This document shows positions 1 through 4,568 of a stretch of DNA of 5,920 nucleotides, in pieces. The notes beneath the pieces were generated by a model. It was not told the DNA's origin and did no database searches. It was given only the letters and a program-made list of their open reading frames with translations. Within the stretch, counting starts at the first letter, position 1; each line of letters starts with the position of its first letter. Source of the stretch: CAYXRK01 sp964467615 (GTDB lineage: Bacteria; Hydrogenedentota; Hydrogenedentia; Hydrogenedentales; GCA-2746185); the NCBI GenBank assembly GCA_964467615.1, contig CAYXRK010000246.1, forward strand, positions 1-5,920, read 5' to 3'. A program made the position numbers and the translations under genes.

Positions 1-177
1 GCCAATCGTGCTCGTAATCGTGCTCGTAGTCGGCGGTTCGCACTTCCCCCGTCATCATCCTTTCCGCCTAAACGCCCGCCTTCATCACTTCGCGTCATTC
101 ATCATTCGTCATCGTAATCGAGTAGTTCACGGCGCAAACTGGGAGATACTTATCAAAGGAACTTGAGACTCAGGACG
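1..177. other. Non-coding or uncertain left flank with short repeats
   Basis: No gene can be assigned confidently here. The stretch lies downstream of the HEAT-repeat gene, which is read leftwards and stops at 178-180. I see no hairpin followed by a T-run, so no intrinsic terminator for that gene. The left edge carries a TCGTNN hexamer tract, and a related patch (TCGTCA TCGTAA TCGAGT) lies at 106-123. A short minus-strand frame opens with ATG ATG at 58-53 and runs off the left edge without a stop (19 codons visible; an acidic Tyr-Glu-His-Asp repeat from the hexamer tract). A weak AGGCGG precedes it. Too little of it is visible to call a gene. Confidence 0.5.
4..33. repeat. Degenerate TCGTNN hexamer tract with a 12-bp tandem duplication
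   Basis: The 12-mer AATCGTGCTCGT occurs twice in perfect tandem at 4-15 and 16-27. Read as hexamers it is TCGTGC, TCGTAA, TCGTGC, TCGTAG, then a decayed TCGGCG. The tract probably continues past the left edge of the window. The nine-base TCGTAATCG recurs at 112-120. On the minus strand the tract would encode a Tyr-Glu-His-Asp repeat if it is translated. It may equally be a non-coding minisatellite. Confidence 0.6.
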
Positions 178-990
178 CTACGGGTGTGGAGGGACCGTGA
201 CCTGTAACAGCGTCTGCGGAGATGTGGGTTCGGGCGCGATATCTCCGAGCGCCAATTGGGCCGCCTCGCGCACAAGGTCGTGCGGATCGTCGTCGGCGGT
301 CTCCTCGAGCGCGGGGACGGCCGCTGCGGCCTTGGGCCCCATCGCCCGAAGCGCGTAGGCGGTCGTGTGACGCACAAGCCAATCCTCGTCGCGTAGCGCG
401 GGAACTAGAGCCTCGGCGGTTTCGCCGGTTTCGCGTCCGATTGTACCGAGTGACTCGGCGGCTTGAATCCGCACGTTGCGCGACGGATCCGAAAGCGCCG
501 TGGCGAGATCCGAAATCGCCGGTTTTGCGGCGTCGCCCCAGCCGCCGAGATATCGCGCGGCGGCGCGGCGGGATTCGGCGTAGTCCGCGTGCAACGAGAA
601 GGCCATCGACATAACGACGCCGCGCTCGCTCGAGGGCAATTTCCCTAATTGGTGCACAGCGGCGAAACTGGACGAAGAGTAGTGGCCGAGGACCGACTCG
701 ATCGCGCGAATCACTTCGTCGCGCACGGGCAATCCGAGTTTAACAAGCGAAGCGTTTGCAGTTGATCGTACCGCCGCCGCTTCGTCCATGAGCGCCCGCA
801 CCAGCGCCGCTTCCGCTTCCGGCGATGCGCTCTCGATTTCGCCGAGCGCGCGGGCCGAGTCGGCACGGACCTGACTGTCCGCGTGCGAAAGGCCCGCAAT
901 AAGGTGGTCAACGTTCGCGCGGGGTTGGGTCGTATCGGCGTGTAGCTCGCTTGCCAGCAAGCACGCCGCGAGAAGTACAACACGTTTCAT
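178..990 (-). CDS. Exported HEAT-repeat protein
   Basis: This 270-residue protein is made almost entirely of HEAT-type helical repeats, which form a curved scaffold for protein binding; no catalytic role is implied. The N-terminus has basic residues KR at 2-3, a hydrophobic core to about residue 13 and an SELHA-D junction near 18-19, so it looks like a short Sec signal peptide. LAAC at 7-10 resembles a lipobox, but it sits too close to the N-terminus for a typical lipoprotein. About six repeat units run from residue ~26 to ~255. Examples are LSHADSQVRADSARALGEI, LSDPSRNVRIQAAESLGTIG and LRDEDWLVRHTTAYALRAMG, each with the Asp-x-x-Val-Arg turn and Ala-rich second helix. The tail is Pro-rich. 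I chose the ATG at 990 because the frame runs back to 1209 inside the upstream gene, but only this start gives a signal peptide. There is no clear Shine-Dalgarno. The start lies 13 nt after the upstream stop, suggesting operon expression and coupled translation. The binding partner is unknown. Confidence 0.9.
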   Translation of the reverse strand: MKRVVLLAACLLASELHADTTQPRANVDHLIAGLSHADSQVRADSARALGEIESASPEAEAALVRALMDEAAAVRSTANASLVKLGLPVRDEVIRAIESVLGHYSSSSFAAVHQLGKLPSSERGVVMSMAFSLHADYAESRRAAARYLGGWGDAAKPAISDLATALSDPSRNVRIQAAESLGTIGRETGETAEALVPALRDEDWLVRHTTAYALRAMGPKAAAAVPALEETADDDPHDLVREAAQLALGDIAPEPTSPQTLLQVTVPPHP

Positions 991-1003
991 GGCCAAAATC
1001 GTA

Positions 1004-2080
1004 TCAGCGGCCCCGGCCCTTACGCGAACCAAGAATCGCCGTTTCGTCGAACGCCGCGTGCATGATGGTCGCGCGTTCGTCTTTCGTATAGATGATGTGG
1101 ATTTTGCCGTCCTTCGCCTGGAGTGCGACGGGGTAAGCGAAGTCTTCCTTCCCCTCGGCAATGTTCTTGCGATGCGTCCAGGTCTTGTCGTTGTCCGTCG
1201 AGATGGCAACGGTCAACGGGTCGCGGTCGAGCATGCTGTCGTTGTAAACCAGCAGCAAGTGCCCGTTCGCGAGCTTGATGAAATCCACCGCCGCATTGGG
1301 ATTCGGAAAGGCCGAGTCCACCCCCGGCGACCAGGTCCAACCGCCGTCGCGCGATTCCGAGCGAACGACGTAGCCGTCCGTCACGGGTTCGTATCCGCCC
1401 CCGCGGCGGCAATACGCGATGAGGTGGCCCGGCTCGATCTCGACGGGCGCGGGCTGAAGATTTCCCGTGCGCGAGGTGATGCGCCCGGTCTCTTTCCAGG
1501 TGTGCGTGTCCGGGTCGATTCGGATGAAGAGCGAGGTCGTGTCAGCGCCGACGTTTTCGCGGTCGTTGCCAGTCTCGTGATAAATCGGCAGTAGGTAGTC
1601 GCCGTCTTGCAGGAGAATCGGCCGCCCGCGCACCATCATCCCCTTTTCAAAGGCCAGCACGAACGAATCGGACCAGATCCGCGCGCCGTCGCGCGATATT
1701 TTCGCGTTGATGCGCGACTCTGACCAGGTCTCGCCGTAGCGTTGCACGTAGAAAAGCCACACGGTGGCGTCCGGCGCCTGCCAGACGACTGGATTGCCCT
1801 CGCCCAGGAACGGCGTGTCGGCGATGATTTCCGGCGTCGACCACTGCTCGGTCCCCGCGCGAAGGCGCATACCCCAAACTTTCGAGTCGTCTTCGTACTC
1901 GCCGCCTCCGCCGTAGTAGGCGAGGTAGAGGTCGCCGTTGTCGAGTTCCGCGAACGACGCCGGGTGCTTGTACTGCCCAGGAAATTCCTTGCCGATTACC
2001 TTCGTCGTGACGATGTCGGATTCCGCGGCTGACGCTATGGCGGCGAGCACGATCGCCGCGGCGGCTACGCTTGTTCGCAT
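1004..2080 (-). CDS. Secreted BNR/Asp-box sialidase-like protein (BNR_2 family)
   Basis: This 358-residue predicted exported protein belongs to the sialidase-like six-bladed beta-propellers. The signal peptide runs from the ATG at 2080: MRTS, a long Ala/Ile/Val/Leu core, and an ASA-A or SAA-E cleavage region near 18-20. Asp-boxes (S-x-D-x-G-x-x-W) are visible at about 129-136 (SRDGARIW), 243-250 (SRDGGWTW) and, degenerate, 294-301 (STDNDKTW). Other BNR_2 hallmarks are GNPVVWQAPD, PILLQDGDYLLPIYHE, NLQPAPVEIE, FPNPNAAVDFIKLANGHLLLVYN and DFAYPVALQAKDGKIHIIYT. I do not see the FRIP motif usual near the start of classical GH33 sialidases. The family contains many members of unproven specificity, so true sialidase activity is only a possibility; another glycan or acidic sugar could be the substrate. 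The ATG at 2080 is preferred over a TTG at 2113 because it has GGAG five bases upstream and begins a clean signal peptide. It is the first gene of a unit with the HEAT-repeat gene 13 nt downstream. Confidence 0.9.
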   Translation of the reverse strand: MRTSVAAAAIVLAAIASAAESDIVTTKVIGKEFPGQYKHPASFAELDNGDLYLAYYGGGGEYEDDSKVWGMRLRAGTEQWSTPEIIADTPFLGEGNPVVWQAPDATVWLFYVQRYGETWSESRINAKISRDGARIWSDSFVLAFEKGMMVRGRPILLQDGDYLLPIYHETGNDRENVGADTTSLFIRIDPDTHTWKETGRITSRTGNLQPAPVEIEPGHLIAYCRRGGGYEPVTDGYVVRSESRDGGWTWSPGVDSAFPNPNAAVDFIKLANGHLLLVYNDSMLDRDPLTVAISTDNDKTWTHRKNIAEGKEDFAYPVALQAKDGKIHIIYTKDERATIMHAAFDETAILGSRKGRGR

Positions 2081-2085
2081 GGGTG

Positions 2086-2089
2086 CTCC
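2086..2089 (-). promoter_or_regulatory. Shine-Dalgarno deciding the sialidase-like gene start
   Basis: On the minus strand GGAG is followed by CACCC and then the ATG at 2080-2078, a five-base spacer. This selects the ATG that opens the signal peptide rather than the in-frame TTG at 2113. Confidence 0.65.
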
Positions 2090-2123
2090 ATTCTCAATGG
2101 GGGATTTGTCCAAGTGCGCGGCA

Positions 2124-2131
2124 ATTATAGT
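2124..2131. promoter_or_regulatory. Overlapping divergent -10 elements (TATAAT minus, TATAGT plus)
   Basis: The minus strand reads a perfect TATAAT at 2129-2124. It would start transcription near 2117 and give a leader of about 37 nt for the sialidase-like gene. The plus strand reads TATAGT at 2126-2131 (5 of 6 to consensus), which would start near 2138 and give about 60 nt before the hydrolase ATG at 2199. Neither has a good -35 at 16-18 nt: the minus strand has TCGCGC there, and the plus strand has TTGTCC only at a 14-nt spacing. The element sits in the only gap between the two divergent genes, which makes a promoter here likely. The exact sites are inferred. Confidence 0.45.
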
Positions 2132-2198
2132 ACGCTCTCGTCATGCGCGCGACTGACGCCACTCCGGCCCCATGCTCACCATCGCAACGGAAAGACGA

Positions 2199-3020
2199 AT
2201 GCTGCTGAAGATCGGCGCGGTCGTCTTAGTCGGGTATTTAGCAGCCGCTTCGGCGCTATTCCTTGCGCAACGGCGGGTCTTGTTTCAAACCTCACGCGAT
2301 CTCTACCGCACTCCCGCCGAGAACGGTTGGCCGTTCGAGGATGTGTGGTGCGATGTCGTCCGCGAAAAGACACACGGTTGGTATATCCCGGCCGAGGCCG
2401 GAAAATCGAAAGGCGTCATCCTCTTTTCGCACGGCAACGCCGGAAATATCGCCGATCGCCTCGAGTCGATCGGGATTTTTCGAGGCATGAATTACGACGT
2501 GCTCGTCTATGACTACGGCGGCTACGGGCAAAGCACCGGTGCGCCTTCCGAAAAACGTTGCTACGAAGACATCCGCGCGATGTGGCGATACCTGATCGAG
2601 GAACGCGGCGTGGCGGCGGCGTCCATCGTGTTGTTTGGCCGGTCGCTCGGCGCGGGGCCGGCGTGCCAACTCGCAACGGAAGTCGAGGCGCGTGCCGTGG
2701 TCCTCGAGAGCGCGTTTCGATCAGTGCCGCGAATGGCGCAGGACCTCTATCGAATCTTCCCCGGCAAGCTACTCACTCGGGACCATTTCGCGAACGAAGA
2801 CAAGGTGGGACGTCTGCGATCGCCGGTGTTGTTTGTTCACAGCCCGGACGACGAGATCATTCCGTACGCGCACGGGAAGTGGCTGTTCGAGCACGCCTCT
2901 GGGCCGAAACAATTCTTCGAGATTCGCGGCCGCCACAATGAAGGTTTCTGGCAAGCCGGAGACTCGTACATCAGCGGGCTCAATGCCTTCCTCGACCCGC
3001 ACCCTACCGCCATCAATTGA
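2199..3020 (+). CDS. Membrane-anchored alpha/beta hydrolase (COG1073, ABHD13/17-like)
   Basis: This 273-residue serine hydrolase has a single N-terminal membrane segment at about residues 4-23, followed by the QRRVLFQ junction typical of the Bem46/ABHD13-ABHD17 group. Visible catalytic features are the oxyanion-hole region SHGNAGN (77-83), the nucleophile elbow GRSLGAG with Ser149, the acid in SPDDEIIP (probably Asp218) and the base His246 in GRHNEGF. VYDYGGYGQSTG (103-114) is the conserved strand/loop before the elbow. Length is normal for the family. Bacterial substrates are mostly unknown; eukaryotic ABHD17 removes palmitate from proteins, which does not by itself transfer to this protein. 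I chose the ATG at 2199 because GGAAAG lies four bases upstream. The in-frame ATG at 2172 would add nine residues (MLTIATERR) but follows a C-rich stretch with no Shine-Dalgarno. It remains possible, and the anchor is kept either way. The gene is divergent from the sialidase-like gene, and its 3' end overlaps convergent tadA by 8 bp. Confidence 0.9.
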   Translation: MLLKIGAVVLVGYLAAASALFLAQRRVLFQTSRDLYRTPAENGWPFEDVWCDVVREKTHGWYIPAEAGKSKGVILFSHGNAGNIADRLESIGIFRGMNYDVLVYDYGGYGQSTGAPSEKRCYEDIRAMWRYLIEERGVAAASIVLFGRSLGAGPACQLATEVEARAVVLESAFRSVPRMAQDLYRIFPGKLLTRDHFANEDKVGRLRSPVLFVHSPDDEIIPYAHGKWLFEHASGPKQFFEIRGRHNEGFWQAGDSYISGLNAFLDPHPTAIN

Positions 3021-3489
3021 GCGACGCGTTTTTCCGCTGCCGAATGTCCCGAAAAAACGACGTCAGAATCGCGCCGCACTCGTCCGCCAGTAGCCCCGAA
3101 TGCACGGTGGGACGGTGGTTAAACCGCGCGTCTTCGAGCAGATTCATGAGGGACCCGCAACATCCGGCCTTCGGGTCCACGGCCGCGAAATGCACCTCGG
3201 CCACGCGCGCCAAAATGATCGCCCCGGCGCACATCGCACACGGCTCCAACGTCACGTACAGCCGCGTACCCTCGAGTCGCCAACTCCCCAATTTCGACGC
3301 CGCCTGCGTGATCGCCAATATCTCCGCGTGCGCCGTGGGATCCTGCAATGTCTCCCGCTGATTGTGCGCCTTCCCTACAATCTCGCCCTCGTGCACGATG
3401 ACGCAGCCCACCGGCACCTCGCCCTCCTCGAACGCGCGCTCGGCCTCCTTCAGCGCATACTGCATATATCGCGTGTGCTCGTCCACCAT
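3013..3489 (-). CDS. tadA: tRNA-specific adenosine deaminase TadA
   Basis: This 158-residue cytoplasmic zinc enzyme deaminates adenosine 34 to inosine in the tRNA-Arg(ACG) anticodon, so one tRNA can read CGU, CGC and CGA. The cytidine/deoxycytidylate deaminase fold is clear: EVPVGCVIV at 24-32, the catalytic HAE at 54-56 (zinc ligand His54, proton shuttle Glu56) and PCAMCAGAI at 83-91 with zinc ligands Cys84 and Cys87. FAAVDPKAGCCGS (101-113) and the C-terminal FFRDIRQRK helix also match TadA. Length and motif spacing are close to E. coli TadA. The start at 3489 agrees with the family N-terminus (DE-x3-YM-x2-AL), but no Shine-Dalgarno precedes it. A promoter-like TTGACA-N17-GAGAAT directly upstream suggests a nearly leaderless message. 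The 3' end overlaps the convergent hydrolase by 8 bp. The methyltransferase lies 50 nt upstream on the same strand, so read-through is also possible. Confidence 0.96.
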   Translation of the reverse strand: MVDEHTRYMQYALKEAERAFEEGEVPVGCVIVHEGEIVGKAHNQRETLQDPTAHAEILAITQAASKLGSWRLEGTRLYVTLEPCAMCAGAIILARVAEVHFAAVDPKAGCCGSLMNLLEDARFNHRPTVHSGLLADECGAILTSFFRDIRQRKNASLN

Positions 3490-3497
3490 GACGGCGC

Positions 3498-3526
3498 ATT
3501 CTCAATCCGCAAGCTTCGAATGTCAA
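3498..3526 (-). promoter_or_regulatory. Sigma70-type promoter for tadA
   Basis: On the minus strand a perfect TTGACA (3526-3521) is followed by exactly 17 nt and then GAGAAT (3503-3498), which matches TATAAT at 4 of 6 positions. With usual spacing transcription would begin at about 3491, only two bases before the tadA ATG at 3489. The perfect -35, ideal spacer and placement in the gap after the methyltransferase stop support it. The -10 is only moderate. Confidence 0.5.
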
Positions 3527-3539
3527 ACGCTCGACACGC

Positions 3540-4394
3540 CTATCGCTTCACGCACCGATGAATGATCTCTTCGATCCCAACTCCGTAGCGAATGCGTTCG
3601 TCATCGCTGAGATAGTCCTTCGGCCAAATCTGCTCGACCTCAAATCCTTCAAGTCGACCTTTGAAATCCAAGCCGTAGGTGCGCCAATGATCGAATATAT
3701 CCACGCGCGCGCATCCGAACTCCTCGGTGTCCTGAAGCGGCGAAGGCATCATCGGCACCATGAAGTACGCGATCCCGTCTGGCTTCAACACGCGGTGCAA
3801 CTCCGCGATCGCCTGTTTGTCCTCGCAGATATGTTCGAGCACGTGCAAACAGAACGCGGCGTCAACCGTGTTGCTCGGCAACGAAATAGTCCGCAGGTCC
3901 GTCCGGAATACGGGACATCCCGCGACGCGAAGTTTCTCCGGCTCGATATCCGCCCCGATTCGCGCGAACCGCGTCCGCGCGTCGAGGTAGCGGCCCAACG
4001 ACGGTTCCGGCGCGGTGTGGAGCAGCAGGCCGTCTCGGCTCCGTAGTTCCGCATCGTGTTCGTCGAGGTAGCGGCGCAACGCGCGATGCCGCTGTTGCGC
4101 TCCGCATTGGATGCAAATGCAGCCGTCCTGAATGAAACATCCCGCCGGCAGCGTCAAGAATTCGAATCCCGTCCAACCGCAGCACGGACACTCGGCCCGC
4201 TTCGAGTTGCGGCTCTTCAAGATGATGCGCGCGTTGCGCCAACTCGCCGTCACGAAATTCCGCACGCCGCGCCACTTGTTCGCCCGGTACGCGCCGACGT
4301 AATCGATGATCAGCAAGTCCGCCAAGAACCGCAGGATTTTGCCTCCCGCGGATCGATGGACCACGGCGCCTTCGCTAACAGTCAAAATCAACAC
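3540..4394 (-). CDS. Zinc-ribbon class I SAM-dependent methyltransferase
   Basis: The protein is up to 284 residues. Residues 1-60 are an unassigned basic/hydrophobic region. A four-cysteine knuckle follows, with CPCC at 69-72 and CICIQC at 92-97 (likely ligands C69, C72, C94, C97), then GAQQRHRALRRYL. The methyltransferase domain begins near 122. LLHTAPEPSLGRYL stands where the glycine-rich motif I normally lies, GADIEPE (Asp149) is the ribose-binding acid strand, and VDAAFCLHVLEHICEDKQAIAELHRVLKPDGIAYFMVPM (178-216, in two halves around VLEHI) is typical Methyltransf_11. DHWRTYGLDFKGRLEGF (235-251) matches the usual end of this subfamily. The substrate is unknown; relatives often sit in polysaccharide clusters, but no such genes are visible here. 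The start is uncertain. The frame opens with GTG at 4394, but GGAGG (4399-4395) touches that codon, so TTG at 4385 (nine-base spacer) or a later GTG at 4364 may be used. No in-frame ATG lies in the N-terminal part. It is 50 nt upstream of tadA. Confidence 0.85.
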   Translation of the reverse strand: MLILTVSEGAVVHRSAGGKILRFLADLLIIDYVGAYRANKWRGVRNFVTASWRNARIILKSRNSKRAECPCCGWTGFEFLTLPAGCFIQDGCICIQCGAQQRHRALRRYLDEHDAELRSRDGLLLHTAPEPSLGRYLDARTRFARIGADIEPEKLRVAGCPVFRTDLRTISLPSNTVDAAFCLHVLEHICEDKQAIAELHRVLKPDGIAYFMVPMMPSPLQDTEEFGCARVDIFDHWRTYGLDFKGRLEGFEVEQIWPKDYLSDDERIRYGVGIEEIIHRCVKR

Positions 4395-4429
4395 CCTCCG
4401 TCAGCGGCTGCGGAGCATTGCGCGCACAC

Positions 4430-4557
4430 GCTCTGTTGATATCCTAAGCGCCGTAGGTGCGACAGCATTGTAGCTTGGCGCGAAAGCGCCAAGGTCTAGT
4501 TGTGCCATACCTACGTAAGCCCCATCGGGGCGAAAGAATGTATCATTTCAACAGAGC
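4430..4557. repeat. Structured palindromic element (REP/REPIN- or MITE-like)
   Basis: The gap between two same-strand genes (4395-4568) is mostly filled by a 128-bp element. Its ends are inverted repeats: GCTCTGTTGA at 4430-4439 and TCAACAGAGC at 4548-4557 are perfect over 10 bp and 12 of 13 when extended to 4442/4545. Inside are three hairpins: 4448-4460 (5-bp stem with one G-T pair), 4474-4493 (perfect 8-bp stem, GAAA loop) and 4519-4531 (5-bp stem). The outer hairpins are related copies: 4448-4465 and 4519-4536 match at 13 of 18 positions, each ending in GCGA-C/A-AG. CGTAGGT (4452-4458) can also pair with ACCTACG (4509-4515). I found no reading frame and no second copy in the window. From memory, similar dispersed repeats occur in planctomycete-type genomes; I could not check this. 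Confidence 0.75.
4470..4493 (+). repeat. REP-like hairpin preceded by GTAG
   Basis: GTAG at 4470-4473 is followed at once by CTTGGCGC, the loop GAAA and GCGCCAAG. The stem is a perfect 8 bp with a GNRA tetraloop. A GTAG-type tetranucleotide at the 5' foot of a short hairpin is the hallmark of REP sequences handled by RAYT (TnpA-REP) transposases. No T-run follows on either strand, so it is not a typical intrinsic terminator. Confidence 0.6.
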
Positions 4558-4568
4558 AGCGAGCGCGT

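Noticed and set aside
7..10. Lipobox LAAC at residues 7-10 of the HEAT-repeat protein (gene coordinates 961-972)
   Set aside because: Only nine residues precede the Cys, too short for a usual lipoprotein signal; a type I cleavage after residue 18 fits better.
991..1209. N-terminal extension of the HEAT-repeat gene back to 1209
   Set aside because: It lies inside the upstream coding sequence, is Arg/Ser/Thr-rich out-of-frame sequence and would bury the signal peptide.
989..1594. A 201-codon plus-strand open frame
   Set aside because: It is antisense to the sialidase-like gene, whose domain motifs are clear. It has no recognisable domain and is explained by GC-rich codon use.
2081..2113. TTG start at 2113 for the sialidase-like gene
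   Set aside because: It would begin only about four bases after the predicted transcription start; the ATG at 2080 has GGAG and a clean signal peptide.
2114..2512. Plus-strand frame overlapping the start of the hydrolase gene
   Set aside because: Its product is Arg-rich and without domain features; the hydrolase frame has a complete catalytic triad.
3119..3526. 135-codon minus-strand frame across tadA
   Set aside because: It is a shifted reading of tadA, low-complexity Gly/Arg/Ala-rich, while the tadA frame has every catalytic residue.
4474..4531. Hairpins as intrinsic terminators
   Set aside because: No T-run follows any of the stems on either strand.
4448..4536. Two related units 71 nt apart as a minimal CRISPR
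   Set aside because: There are only two copies with 13 of 18 identity, each is itself a hairpin, and the interval contains a further structured hairpin rather than a unique spacer.
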